DNA of 64,000 nucleotides from DASRBN01 sp035294305 (GCA_035294305.1 DATGLD010000051.1:124001-188000), one strand, 5' to 3'. Shown: positions 17,607-27,551, numbered from the stretch's first letter. Program-made: numbers and translations. Notes: generated by a model not told the origin, from the sequence alone.

Positions 17607-20402
17607 GTGCTTGCAGACAACCATCCACAAGCGCAGGGGAGCCATAGTTATACTACGCCAGAAAAATTGGCCGGGCAGATGACGGCGCTTGCGCATAAAA
17701 TTCGCGCGCTTCTCATCGCAGCTTTTGAGAATGGCACGTGTTCCTGCACCCTGCAAAGCCTGTTCGAGGCATGCAAATGGGAGCTACAATCGAACCTGGC
17801 AATAGCCGATTTCGCCGATCTCTCCGCCCAGGCAATTACCTATGGGCTCTTTGCTGCATACGCTCACTCCTATATCTCAGCTGATCAGCGAAGCGTCCAG
17901 GCATCAATGGAGGAAGCGGTATGCCGGCTCCTCCAGAATTTACCGCTGAACAGGACTTTTCCCGACGAGATTTTCGCTGCAATTATGGAAAGGGACGCGG
18001 GAAGCGAAGCGCTCAATAGCCTGGTCAGCGAACTTATAGCATTGTTTAAGCAGGCACCTGTTGATGATCTGCTGGCTCCTGATAAGCGGAAAGTTCAGCA
18101 GCGCGAACCCCTCATGCATTTCTATGAAACGTTCCTGGCGCAGTATGATCCACGACTGCGCGGTAAGCGCGGCGTTTACTATACACCGCAGCCCGTCGTC
18201 TCCTATATTGTGCGCTCAGTAGATACCCTTTTACGTTCTCAATTTGGCCGTTGCAATGGTTTGAGCGGCGCATTCCCTCTGCTGGATGAACCACGGATGC
18301 TGCTGCTTGACCCCGCCTGTGGCACAGGAGCATTTTTGTCTACCGCCATAGACCTTATGCGCAAGCCATATCGAGATGCAGGTAATCCTGACATGTGGCG
18401 GGAGTATGTACGGGAGCAGCTCTTGCCGGGCATCGTGGGCTTTGAATTGTTGCTGACCCCCTACCTGATCGCGCACCTCAGCCTGAACAGGCAACTGGCA
18501 GCGCTCGATTTACCGGAGGCTGAACGCCATAACTTTTCTTATCATTGCGAGGACGGCGAACACCTGGGCATTTATCACGGCAATGCGCTGGAAGAACTTG
18601 TTTATGAACGAGGGGACGAGGGCAGGGACGATCTGCTGCCCCTACAGGCCCCGATTATAGTTGTACTCGGTAATCCACCGTTCGCGGGGCATTCGAGCAA
18701 TAAAGGTAAATGGATCGTTTCATTGCTTGATGCATATAAGGATGGCTGCCCTGAGTTGAAGAAACCGGCGCAGGCGAAATGGTTAAGTGATGACTATGTA
18801 AAATTCATACGCCTTGCCCAGTGGTATGTTGAGCAAACGGGACGGGGTATCGTCACGTTCGTGACGAATCATAGCTACCTGGATAATCCCACCTTTCGAG
18901 GCATGCGCCGCAGCCTGCTACAGGCTTTCGACGATATCTACATCCTTGACCTGCATGGCAACAGCAAGAAAAAGGAGCGCACCCCCGGCGCTTCGAAGGA
19001 TGAAAACGTTTTCGATATCCAGCAGGGAGTGGCCATTAGCATCTTTGTGAAATGGCGCGAGGGACACAAGGATAGTTTTGCTACAGTCCATCACGCAGAC
19101 CTGTGGGGATTGCGAGAAATTTACCAATCGGATGCGCAGGGCCAACCCATACTGGCCGGCGGCAAGTACGATTGGCTGGCTAAAAACGACCTCGCCAGCA
19201 CAGATTGGACCATCATCAAAACGGAGAAACCGCTCTATCTCTTCGCGCCACAAGATACGCAATATCTTGAGGAATACGAAACGAGATGGAGTATTCCGGC
19301 TATCTTTCAATTGGGCGGCGACCCCGCGCCCGGCATGATTACCTGTCACGATGATTTCGCGATATCCTGGAGTAAAGATGAGGCCGCGCAAAAAGTCGAG
19401 CGCTTGCTGGCAACCGCAACGGAGGCCGAGGCGCGGCAACTCTTCCGCCTGTGCTCGCAAGATCAGTGGCAATACGACCGCGCCAAAATGGAACTGGCAC
19501 AGGAGAACTGGCGCCAGGACATCGTTGAAGTTCTTTACCGCCCTTTTGATAGACGCTGGACGGTCTTCAATCGCTCTGTCGCGGTTCACAGGCGCGAGCG
19601 TGTAATGCGACACATGCTGCGTGACAAAAATATCGGCCTGGCGATTGGACGAGCCGGGCAGGTTATTCACTCCGGGCAATGGGATATTGTATTCTGCACG
19701 CGCTATATCACTGAATTCAATCTTTTCCGCCGTGGTGGAAACTATCTCTTCCCGCTTTATCTCTATACTCCGGCAGGCGAACGCCGTGCGAACCTCGCGC
19801 CGCAGTTCATCAAAGAACTATCGGCTTGCTTAAGCATGACCTGGCGGCCAGAGGGGCATGGTGACCTGCAGCGAACGTTCGGGCCAGAAGATGTCTTTGC
19901 CTACATCTACGCAATGCTGCACTCTTCCAGCTATCGAGAGCGTTACGCGCCATTCCTGAAGCGCGATTTCCCGCGTATACCGCTGACCTCGAACGCCAAT
20001 CTCTTTCGCGCATTTTGCCATTCTGGCAACACACTACTCAGTCTCCACCTGATGGAGGATTTTCAAAAGAGCCAGGATAGGCCTCTATTCCTACAAGGGA
20101 GTAATGTTGTTGAGATAGTGCGCTTCGAACGCGATAAGGCTAGTAAGAATGAAGCGAAAGGGCGTATCTGGATAAATGCCACCCAATATTTCGCGGATGT
20201 GCCATTAGACGTGTGGATGTTTTCCATCGGCGGCTACCAGGTTTGCCAGAAGTGGCTGAAAGACCGCCTGGGGAGGAGGCTCGGGGATGATGAGATGGCG
20301 GGGTACCGGGGGATTATCGCAGCATTGAGGGAGACCGTTGAAATCATGGGGCAGATTGATATAGCGATTAAGGAGCGGGGCGGGTTTCCAATTTCCACCT
20401 GA
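17607..20402 (+). CDS. N6-adenine DNA methylase, type ISP/IIG-like, without helicase or nuclease domains
   Basis: About 931 residues. An N-terminal helical region contains FADLSAQAITYGLFAAYA, characteristic of type ISP and Eco57I-like enzymes; the AdoMet motif I DPACGTGAFLS is near residue 235 and catalytic motif IV GNPPFAG near 357. The long C-terminal part (about 450-931) would contain target recognition, including DIVEVLYRPFDRRWTVFN. No PD-(D/E)XK or helicase motifs are seen in the protein or its neighbours. GTG 17607 has agga 6 bases upstream; the TTG at 17601 touches that site. It may be a solitary methylase, a remnant of a larger system, or a type IIG enzyme with an unseen nuclease. Confidence 0.8.
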   Translation: MLADNHPQAQGSHSYTTPEKLAGQMTALAHKIRALLIAAFENGTCSCTLQSLFEACKWELQSNLAIADFADLSAQAITYGLFAAYAHSYISADQRSVQASMEEAVCRLLQNLPLNRTFPDEIFAAIMERDAGSEALNSLVSELIALFKQAPVDDLLAPDKRKVQQREPLMHFYETFLAQYDPRLRGKRGVYYTPQPVVSYIVRSVDTLLRSQFGRCNGLSGAFPLLDEPRMLLLDPACGTGAFLSTAIDLMRKPYRDAGNPDMWREYVREQLLPGIVGFELLLTPYLIAHLSLNRQLAALDLPEAERHNFSYHCEDGEHLGIYHGNALEELVYERGDEGRDDLLPLQAPIIVVLGNPPFAGHSSNKGKWIVSLLDAYKDGCPELKKPAQAKWLSDDYVKFIRLAQWYVEQTGRGIVTFVTNHSYLDNPTFRGMRRSLLQAFDDIYILDLHGNSKKKERTPGASKDENVFDIQQGVAISIFVKWREGHKDSFATVHHADLWGLREIYQSDAQGQPILAGGKYDWLAKNDLASTDWTIIKTEKPLYLFAPQDTQYLEEYETRWSIPAIFQLGGDPAPGMITCHDDFAISWSKDEAAQKVERLLATATEAEARQLFRLCSQDQWQYDRAKMELAQENWRQDIVEVLYRPFDRRWTVFNRSVAVHRRERVMRHMLRDKNIGLAIGRAGQVIHSGQWDIVFCTRYITEFNLFRRGGNYLFPLYLYTPAGERRANLAPQFIKELSACLSMTWRPEGHGDLQRTFGPEDVFAYIYAMLHSSSYRERYAPFLKRDFPRIPLTSNANLFRAFCHSGNTLLSLHLMEDFQKSQDRPLFLQGSNVVEIVRFERDKASKNEAKGRIWINATQYFADVPLDVWMFSIGGYQVCQKWLKDRLGRRLGDDEMAGYRGIIAALRETVEIMGQIDIAIKERGGFPIST

Positions 20403-20411
20403 CCCTTTTTC

Positions 20412-21992
20412 TTACAGCCACCGTTGCCTCGTCGCCACCACCGCGGCTTGCGTCCTGTCTTTCACCTGCATTTTCTGCATGATGTGATGCACGTGCGATT
20501 TCACTGTCTCGATGCTGACCGAGAGCTTTTGCGCAATTGCGCGATTGGTTGCTCCTTCGACCAGCAATTGCAGCACCTCGCGTTCGCGCCTTGTCAGGAT
20601 TCGCGACGACTCCCCAAGCGGGAATCGGGCCTTCACGGTTGTTCCTCTGCCGGGTTTGCTCGCTACCTCTAATATTCCTCCGGCCTGTCGCACGCGCTCC
20701 CGCATCGTTTTCAAGCCGAAGGTGACTGTCGTTGGTCGCGCATGAAGGTCTTTTCTTGAGTGACCAATGGCGGGTTTCCTGGTAGAGCCTTCTGTTACTT
20801 GCTCTGCGCTGAAGCCGGCGCCATTATCGCTTACTTGCACGATGAGCAGCCCGGTCAACGCGCGAATGCGAATCGTTACATGCGTGGCATTGGCATGTTT
20901 GCGCACATTATTGAGCGCCTCCTGAATCAGGCGGTACACAGGCACCTCCAACGAAGGCGGGATATCCAGATTTTCTATCTCATAATCAACCTTAATCGTG
21001 GCTTCGTTCTGCCTGAACTCTTGCAACAACTCTCGTATAGCTTTCGCAAAACCCTGTTCCTCCAATTGCACTGGCAGGAGCGATGAAATGCCATGGCGCA
21101 AATCCTTCAGTGTGTCAATCAGCACATCACGCGCCCTGCTCAGTTCTCGCTGAGCGGTCTGGGGCTGTCGCTCGTATATACGTCGCACAAGTTCAAGTTT
21201 ATGAATCACATGCGCGATATTCTGGGCTATTCCATCATGCAGATCACGAGCGATACGGCTCCGCTCCTGATCGATAGCGGTCCGTATTTCGGCAGCATGT
21301 GCGCTAATGCCCGGTTGTTCTTCTTCCGGTTGTTGATATTCAACATCGTGAATTGATGTGCTTTCTTCCTCAAGGGCATCCTTCTCATTAGAAGCAGTAA
21401 GATAAGTGGAGAGCAGTGAGATGCAAATCAGCAAATCGCCTTCTTCAAGCGTTTGCATATCAATCGCTGCCTGTTCCGGACCGAAGGAGAGGACGAGCAC
21501 ACCCCGGGCATCGACTGCTGTTCGCCCCATTCCCACTGCGGTAACAATCCCAGGCCCGTCACGCCATATCCAATACATTTCTTCTTCAAGAGTGCGTGGA
21601 TCACCATACATATCTGGAATGTACTGCAGTCCGGGTATACGCAGAGCAGAGCCAAAGAGCCCGTTCAATGGAACCTCAATGCGCTCAGCACGCTCTTGTG
21701 CCAATAACAGCTTATGAGATGCGCTCCTGTTCGCATGCATACGTCGTATTCTGCCTGAGGACCGCTGCCCCATGACCGGAGCATCTTTGCCAGGAAAACT
21801 ATGGCGAGGAGAATGACCGCTGCGCTCCACAAGTACGAGCGCCCGGCGCTGCTTATGAAAGAGGAACAAGAGGGCTAATCGCGCGCCACTGCTCTTACGG
21901 GTATAATCCAGCAAAATCTTCCGTCCATGGACGACCGAAGGATCATGCTGTAGTTTCGCAACAAGTTGTAAGAGCATATTCGACACTGCCAC
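20412..21992 (-). CDS. Sensor histidine kinase fused to LuxR-type HTH domain
   Basis: 526 residues. Residues 1-220 form a GAF-like input region. The HisKA_3 motif ERSRIARDLHDGIAQNI holds the phospho-His, and the ATPase domain shows ALNNVRKHANATHV (N box), VSDNGAGF (G1) and GLKTMRERVRQAGG (G2). The last 65 residues form a GerE/LuxR HTH (LTRREREVLQLLVEGATNRA, then SVSIETVKSHVHHIMQK). No receiver domain separates them, so phosphotransfer may be internal or the kinase may sense and bind DNA directly. GTG 21992 has ggagag 8 bases upstream. It is normally split into two proteins (NarX/NarL type). Confidence 0.88.
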   Translation of the reverse strand: MAVSNMLLQLVAKLQHDPSVVHGRKILLDYTRKSSGARLALLFLFHKQRRALVLVERSGHSPRHSFPGKDAPVMGQRSSGRIRRMHANRSASHKLLLAQERAERIEVPLNGLFGSALRIPGLQYIPDMYGDPRTLEEEMYWIWRDGPGIVTAVGMGRTAVDARGVLVLSFGPEQAAIDMQTLEEGDLLICISLLSTYLTASNEKDALEEESTSIHDVEYQQPEEEQPGISAHAAEIRTAIDQERSRIARDLHDGIAQNIAHVIHKLELVRRIYERQPQTAQRELSRARDVLIDTLKDLRHGISSLLPVQLEEQGFAKAIRELLQEFRQNEATIKVDYEIENLDIPPSLEVPVYRLIQEALNNVRKHANATHVTIRIRALTGLLIVQVSDNGAGFSAEQVTEGSTRKPAIGHSRKDLHARPTTVTFGLKTMRERVRQAGGILEVASKPGRGTTVKARFPLGESSRILTRREREVLQLLVEGATNRAIAQKLSVSIETVKSHVHHIMQKMQVKDRTQAAVVATRQRWL

Positions 21993-22432
21993 AGGTTTCT
22001 CTCTCCAATGATGTATCTTCTTCTGTCTTCAGCATACAGGAAGAAAAAATAGGGGGAAGGGCCCCTTTTGCGCATTCGCCAGCTCTAAAAGGAGGAAGAA
22101 ATCTGGCGGCGAGTGCGCAAAGGGACCCGGTAGAAAAGGGGGAAAGCGGGCGTGGAGGAGCGCCCGTGGTGGGACAATCTAAGAAGGGACACATTACAAG
22201 AGGACGGAGCACGCTGGCCGCGGGAACTGGCCACGCTCTTTACAGTTTGTAGCTTGCTTGCTATTCCCAAGTATAGCTGATCTTTTATAGAAAATCAAGC
22301 AAGCTGCGTGGCAAAATAGTACTAAGTATTTATATGGAGTCGATGAGCAGACACAAGATAAACTATCCTTTTACCGTGAGCCTGGTAAAAGAGCAGTTAA
22401 ACTTGTCAATGATTTTTCGCGCCGGAAAAAAT
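21993..22432. other. Intergenic region with imperfect inverted repeat
   Basis: No gene supported. An imperfect inverted repeat pairs 22059-22082 with 22104-22128 (GGGCCCCTTTTGCGC with GCGCAAAGGGACCC), upstream of the divergent-reading kinase gene start. Function unknown. Confidence 0.4.
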
Positions 22433-22957
22433 TTATTTATGAGTGAGGGTAGCCGACGTCGAGGATGGATGTTCCACCGGCGTTTTGTCTATCGTGAGCA
22501 GGGACCTCAATTCCGCATCGCTTACCACCTTGTTTGTCTCCGGATCAAAGATCACATTATCACGCGCACAGTAATACAGGCGATCATAATGCGCCATCGC
22601 CCGATCATATGCAGGTAGATATTGCGTCGATTCGTTATCGCCTTTTACCACCCGTAGAAATGCCATCAATGATAATACCAGAGCCACAACGATAGCAATC
22701 ATCGTGATAATCACCTGAACCAGGTTCGCTGCTTCTCCTGTAGTTTCCGACCCGACCAGGACGAAAATAAAAAACACGCCAATACCAACCAGAAGTATCG
22801 CAGCTATCATATACTTGAGCATGGACACCGTGCCTACCGGCAATGTTGGCGGCGCCAGGCGCTCAACACCCGCCTCGTACGCTGTTTGTAATTTCTTTAC
22901 TTGATCCGCCCGGTTGCATACCGGACAAAGTGGTTTCTGACTGATAGAAGATGCCAT
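22433..22957 (-). CDS. Hypothetical membrane protein with CxxC zinc knuckle
   Basis: 174 residues. An N-terminal CPVC (C11, C14) and a later YYCARDNVIFDP element suggest a split zinc ribbon. Two hydrophobic helices lie at about 48-68 (MIAAILLVGIGVFFIFVLVG) and 80-102. A taggagg site is well placed before the ATG. The C-terminal 70 residues are hydrophilic and cytosolic by the positive-inside rule. Function unknown. Confidence 0.75.
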   Translation of the reverse strand: MASSISQKPLCPVCNRADQVKKLQTAYEAGVERLAPPTLPVGTVSMLKYMIAAILLVGIGVFFIFVLVGSETTGEAANLVQVIITMIAIVVALVLSLMAFLRVVKGDNESTQYLPAYDRAMAHYDRLYYCARDNVIFDPETNKVVSDAELRSLLTIDKTPVEHPSSTSATLTHK

Positions 22958-22979
22958 AATCTAAATAACCTCCTAGTCC

Positions 22980-23028
22980 TATCGTCTCTGTAGGGACAGC
23001 GCCAGGCGCTGTCCCTACAGAGACGATA
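22980..23028. repeat. Dispersed repeat family A, copy 2 (perfect palindrome)
   Basis: Arms 22980-23003 and 23005-23028 are perfect 24-bp complements around a single base. The centre is AGGGACAGCGCC/GGCGCTGTCCCT, the family A core. It lies upstream of the CPVC protein gene on minus and may also shield transcription from the right. Confidence 0.8.
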
Positions 23029-23286
23029 AACCATCATTCTACTGCTAAGAAAAGCATATCACGAAGTCGTATATTCGACAATGCCAGGTAACTATTTTTT
23101 CGAGCTTCTAACCTCGAGATGCGCCGATCGCCTCCAATCTTTGATGAAGACTTTCGCCATAGTGTTAGAAGCCTTATCACCCGGATATATACAGAACAGT
23201 GGTAACGCTTTGCATTATACCAGAATTACTCTTCTATGCTATTCTGCTGATCCTTCAGGCTAGAGAAAATCGGGATCACCTTACAT
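23029..23286. other. Intergenic region, nothing recognised
   Basis: AT-rich stretch between the family A palindrome and the mazG promoter. The frames in it have no supporting ribosome site or family-like sequence. Confidence 0.4.
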
Positions 23287-23315
23287 TTGACACGTAGCTC
23301 TCTACTCGCTACACT
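23287..23315 (+). promoter_or_regulatory. Promoter of mazG
   Basis: TTGACA (23287-23292), 17-bp spacer, TACACT (23310-23315). It is followed within 33 bp by the ATG of mazG and a gaggaagagg ribosome site. Confidence 0.7.
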
Positions 23316-23347
23316 ACATACATGTATGAAAACAGAGAGGAAGAGGT

Positions 23348-24895
23348 ATGACGACACCGGCAGCAATCACTATCCTTGGCCTTGGTCCCGGCCGCTATGA
23401 CGATCTCACCTTGCAAGCGCACGCGTTGCTCACCCAAGCCGCCAGAGAGGGACAAACGGTCTACTTTCGCACACTCATTCATCCTACCGTCGAACCAATC
23501 CGGCAGGCTTTGCCAGGTCTGCCCATCGAGTCTTTTGACTCTTTTTATGATGAGTCTATCGATTGGGATAGCCTTTACCAGCAGATTGCGGAGCAGGTCT
23601 GTTCGCTGGCCGTTCAATCGCCGGTAATTTACGCCGTGCCGGGTCATCCCTTAGTAGGAGAAGCCTCGGTGCAGCTCATAATGCGGATGGCGCGTGAACA
23701 AGGCCTCAGCACGAGTATCATTGCCGGCCTCTCATTCCTCGAACCCGTTTTCACGGCGCTAGAAATCGACCCGCTTGCAAAGGGCACGCAGATTCTCGAT
23801 GCGACCAACCTTGCGGCGCTACGACAGGACGAGATAGCGGGCAAAATCATTCCTACCGCTCCTTTGCTGGTAGCACAACTCTATAACCGGCGTCTCGCAA
23901 GCGCGGTAAAACTGGCGCTCGGCGAGATTTACCCCGATGAATGGCGCGTAAAACTGGTGCGGGCAGCAGGCACCGGCGTTGGAGAAACCACTGCTGCGAA
24001 CGACCAGGCAGTGATTGACATGCCGCTCTATGAACTTGATCGCAATCACTCCGCCAACCACCTCAGCACGCTTTACGTTCCGCCTGTGGATGAACTCACT
24101 GCGCTGCGGGTACCCGAAACGCTGCGCTACATCACGATGCGGCTGCGCCGCGAGCCTGACGGTTGTCCATGGGATCGACAGCAGACGCACGCATCCTTGA
24201 TTCGTTACGTGCTTGAGGAGACATACGAGGTCATAGAGGCGATTGAAGAAAACGATATGGAGGCATTGGCGGGAGAACTTGGCGATCTGCTGCTCCAGGT
24301 GTACCTGCATTCCGAAATTGCGCGGCAGCACGAGGAATTTACGCTGGGCGATGTCTATGAACATGTCAATGCCAAGTTGATTCGCCGCCATCCTCATGTT
24401 TTTGGCCAGGTCGAGGTGGAGAACGCCGGTCAGGTGGTACAGAACTGGGAGGTCATCAAGCAACAGGAGCGCGCAGCTGCCGGTAAAGATGTGAAGACTG
24501 AAAGCGTGCTGGACGGCATACCAGCGGGCCTCCCTGCGTTGATGGTAGCGCAGGAATATCAGAAGCGTGCCACGAGAGTGAGTTTTGATTACAAAAACAT
24601 GCAGCAGGTACTGGCGAAGCTGGAAGAGGAATTACAGGAATTGCAAGCGGCGGCTACACCCGAAGGGCTGCTTGATGAAATGGGCGATGTTTTATTCATC
24701 GCGGCTCGCCTGGCTCGCTCCTTACATGTTGACGCGGAAGAGGCGCTGCGTCATGCCAATCGCAAATTCCGCCGCCGTTTTCAGGTACTGGAGCAGCTTA
24801 TTCGTGATACGGAAACTCCCTCTACGGCGTATACTTTAGAGCAATGGCTTGAGTTATGGAGAAAGGCCAAAGACTCAATACAGGCCGAATATTAA
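23348..24895 (+). CDS. mazG: Tetrapyrrole methylase-like / MazG nucleotide pyrophosphohydrolase fusion
   Basis: 515 residues with two parts as in Bacillus YabN. Residues 1-230 are an AdoMet-dependent tetrapyrrole (corrin/porphyrin) methylase fold: ITILGLGPG at the start and YAVPGHPLVGE further on. Residues 255-515 are two MazG units: MRLRREPDGCPWDRQQTHAS then EETYEVIEAIEEND and the EEx12-28ExxD metal motif GELGDLLLQVYLH; the second has LLDEMGDVLFIAARLA. MazG hydrolyses NTPs to NMP and PPi and clears aberrant nucleotides; the methylase half usually has no known substrate. The MBL hydrolase gene follows 37 bp later. Confidence 0.9.
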   Translation: MTTPAAITILGLGPGRYDDLTLQAHALLTQAAREGQTVYFRTLIHPTVEPIRQALPGLPIESFDSFYDESIDWDSLYQQIAEQVCSLAVQSPVIYAVPGHPLVGEASVQLIMRMAREQGLSTSIIAGLSFLEPVFTALEIDPLAKGTQILDATNLAALRQDEIAGKIIPTAPLLVAQLYNRRLASAVKLALGEIYPDEWRVKLVRAAGTGVGETTAANDQAVIDMPLYELDRNHSANHLSTLYVPPVDELTALRVPETLRYITMRLRREPDGCPWDRQQTHASLIRYVLEETYEVIEAIEENDMEALAGELGDLLLQVYLHSEIARQHEEFTLGDVYEHVNAKLIRRHPHVFGQVEVENAGQVVQNWEVIKQQERAAAGKDVKTESVLDGIPAGLPALMVAQEYQKRATRVSFDYKNMQQVLAKLEEELQELQAAATPEGLLDEMGDVLFIAARLARSLHVDAEEALRHANRKFRRRFQVLEQLIRDTETPSTAYTLEQWLELWRKAKDSIQAEY

Positions 24896-24932
24896 ATAGA
24901 AACCTGATGTATCGCACTCCTGGAGATTGAAG

Positions 24933-25748
24933 ATGCAGAAGCCATACACGATCATTCTGGCCCCAAATCCCTCGATTATGACGGGTCAGGGCACCAATAC
25001 CATTGTTCTGGGCGATGGAGTCGAAGGGGCAACAGTTATCGATCCGGCGATAGACGATGTTACCTATCTCGACACCATTTTGCGCGCGGGAGCGGAACGC
25101 GGCGCTATCCGGCGCATTCTGATTACGCACGGTCACCCCGATCATATCGGGGGCATCAATGCTTTGCGCAAGCGCCTGGGTACCCATCTCGTGCATGTCT
25201 TTGCTTTCAGCCGGAAGGGTACGCCTGATATCGACGAAGAGGTTCCGGATGGGACAGTATTTCCGGTAGGAGATGATACGCTCCGCGCCATTCATACCCC
25301 AGGCCATCGCTTCGATCATCTGAGCTTTTACCTGGAAAAAGCGCGCATCCTTTTCGCCGGTGACCTTATTTCCGGCATCACGACCAGTGTGATCGCGCCT
25401 CCCGAAGGGGATATGCTGGATTATCTCAACTCACTCAAGCACTTACAAGAACTGGACATAGCAGAAATAATACCCGGTCACGGTCCAACCATTCGCGATC
25501 CACAGGCAAAGATAGTGGAGTACATCGCCCATCGCCGCCTGCGCGAGCAGCAGGTGATAGAGGCATTAGAAGATTTACCGCGCGGCACGAAAATTCCCGA
25601 GATCGTAAAACTCGTCTATACCGATGTTGATCCAAAACTGCACCCGATAGCTGCCTGGTCGGTAGAGGCCCATCTTATTAAGCTGGAACGCGAGGGATTG
25701 GCGGAAAGAGTAGATGATGGATGGGCATTGGTTGAGCCGACTGCTTGA
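24933..25748 (+). CDS. MBL-fold metallo-hydrolase (LACTB2-like)
   Basis: 271 residues. The metallo-beta-lactamase metal motif is ITHGHPDHIGG (HxHxDH), with further ligands in HTPGHRFDHL, FAGDLISG and IPGHGPTI. The C-terminal helical domain (ALEDLPRGTKIPEIVKLVY) is typical of the LACTB2/YcbL-related subgroup, which includes endoribonucleases and thioesterases. ATG 24933 is chosen, with ggag 7 bases upstream, over a TTG at 24927. It is probably co-transcribed with mazG. Confidence 0.88.
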   Translation: MQKPYTIILAPNPSIMTGQGTNTIVLGDGVEGATVIDPAIDDVTYLDTILRAGAERGAIRRILITHGHPDHIGGINALRKRLGTHLVHVFAFSRKGTPDIDEEVPDGTVFPVGDDTLRAIHTPGHRFDHLSFYLEKARILFAGDLISGITTSVIAPPEGDMLDYLNSLKHLQELDIAEIIPGHGPTIRDPQAKIVEYIAHRRLREQQVIEALEDLPRGTKIPEIVKLVYTDVDPKLHPIAAWSVEAHLIKLEREGLAERVDDGWALVEPTA

Positions 25749-25829
25749 AGGCGGTTGGAAGCTGTCCCTACTGCTTTCATTGCCCGATCCGATTGGCAAA
25801 ATTCATCAGGTGAGAGCGGAATCTGTTGA

Positions 25830-27551
25830 TTACCGCCTCACCAGCAACCTCAACGCCGTCAAGACGGATAGTCCCAGGAAAATCCAGCTGGCAATCGTCT
25901 GGTGAATATCGCTCAAAAGGATGCCGCCCGCCAGAGAGGCGGCAAACATGACTATCCAGGTGAGGCCGCTAAAAGAAGATGTTGTTCCATTGCTCATCCC
26001 GTTTACATAACCATTCCTTCTTCCACGCCTGCTGTTGCTCCGTGACCTGTGTTCGGGCAGACCTATATGAGCTTTCACTTCGAGTTGTCCGGCATCTATT
26101 TTGTTCAGCAACTGCTCGATTGAGCGTGGCAAGGTCAGTAGTATGCGTCCCGATTCCAGCAGTCGGTTCAAGAGCTGCTGGGCAGACTGACCAATACCCT
26201 CGGCATCAAGACCAAGAAATTTGCGCGCGTAAGGGGTTGCCACGTCAACAAAGTTGAAATCTGGCGCCAGGCCGGTTGCCACGCCTACCAGTGTACCGAT
26301 TGCCTTTCCCGTAAAGGCGAATTGGGCAGGTATCTGAAATGGCTGGCCATATAACAATCGCCCCACCTCGTCAGATACCTCGGAGATATCGAGTTCGCGC
26401 GCCTCACCCAGTGTCATGCCATAGTACTGCTCCATCATGATCGAGATACCGCGCTCAATCGAGGCTATATTCGCGCCCTCGCCGATGAAGCCCAGGCGGC
26501 TCAACGCCTCGACCAGTCCATGCGAGTCGCGTGTGACAAAGCTCAAAAACAGATCCTTCAGAGCCTTCTTCATACTTTTGGTTAAAGAACCCACCATCCC
26601 AAAATCGACGAATTCGACAATAGGCCCTGCTCCTGCTGGCCCTTGTTTGACGAAAATATTTCCCGGGTGTGGATCGGCATGGAAGAAACCGGCCTCGAAG
26701 AACTGGTAGAAGTAAGTGTTGACTGTGCGCTTCGCCACCTCAAGACGGTCGATACCCGCAGCATCCAGCGCGGCATAATCGTTGATTTTGATCCCATCTA
26801 TCCATTCCAGCACCAGGACGCGGCGCGTAACATAGTCTTCATATACCCTGGGAATAGAGATCGTCGGATCATCCTTGAACATCTCTTTGAACCGCTTAGC
26901 GTTCGCCGCCTCGGAGACAAAATCGATCTCTTCGTACACAGTACGTCGAAATTCGCGGTAAAAGCCCATCAGGTCGATGAACTCACCGGTGTCGACGAAG
27001 CGGTTGATTACCCAGATAACGAACTTCAGCGTGCTCAAGTCCATGGCTACAAGCTGCTCGATATTGGGCCGCTGGACTTTGATCGCCACAGTTTCGCCAG
27101 TTGATGCAAGCACAGCTTTGTGTACCTGGCCGAGTGAAGCGGCGGCAGTGGCCTTTTGCTCTAACACGCTGAAAACCTGCTCGACCGGCCTGCCGAGTTC
27201 CGACTCGATCACATCAACGATATGGCTGAACGGTTCCGGTGGCACTTCATCTTGCAACGAAGACAGAACCGCCAGCGCCCGATCCGGGAGGAGGTCGGCG
27301 CGAGAACTGAGGAATTGCCCCAGTTTGATCATGAGCACACCCAGCTTGATGGCCGTCTTGCGAAAAGCAATCAGCACCTCGATCAGCACGTCAACATTCG
27401 GTTGTACTTCATAGTTGCCCCGTGCGCGAGCGCGAACCACGCGCCGGCGTTCACGATAGATGACCCATATTGTCCATAAGAGCAGGCGTGAAACGCGCAG
27501 AAAGCGTACAATTTGTGAAAATCTATTTATTCTCGGAGTTTTTCTTCCCAT
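25830..27551 (-). CDS. ABC1/UbiB/AarF family atypical kinase, membrane-anchored
   Basis: About 573 residues. UbiB-like motifs: the KxGQ motif LGVLMIKLGQFLSSRADLLP, AAASLGQVHKA (Ala-rich loop replacing the Gly-loop), VAIKVQRPNIE (catalytic Lys), and the catalytic loop FFHADPHPGNIFV with VDFGMVG. Two helices at the C-terminus (about residues 525-570) anchor it in the membrane. Relatives support quinone biosynthesis through ATPase activity, which fits the UbiA homologue at 12.2 kb in the same window. ATG 27551 with aaagg 7 bases upstream is preferred over TTG 27566. Confidence 0.9.
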   Translation of the reverse strand: MGRKTPRINRFSQIVRFLRVSRLLLWTIWVIYRERRRVVRARARGNYEVQPNVDVLIEVLIAFRKTAIKLGVLMIKLGQFLSSRADLLPDRALAVLSSLQDEVPPEPFSHIVDVIESELGRPVEQVFSVLEQKATAAASLGQVHKAVLASTGETVAIKVQRPNIEQLVAMDLSTLKFVIWVINRFVDTGEFIDLMGFYREFRRTVYEEIDFVSEAANAKRFKEMFKDDPTISIPRVYEDYVTRRVLVLEWIDGIKINDYAALDAAGIDRLEVAKRTVNTYFYQFFEAGFFHADPHPGNIFVKQGPAGAGPIVEFVDFGMVGSLTKSMKKALKDLFLSFVTRDSHGLVEALSRLGFIGEGANIASIERGISIMMEQYYGMTLGEARELDISEVSDEVGRLLYGQPFQIPAQFAFTGKAIGTLVGVATGLAPDFNFVDVATPYARKFLGLDAEGIGQSAQQLLNRLLESGRILLTLPRSIEQLLNKIDAGQLEVKAHIGLPEHRSRSNSRRGRRNGYVNGMSNGTTSSFSGLTWIVMFAASLAGGILLSDIHQTIASWIFLGLSVLTALRLLVRR

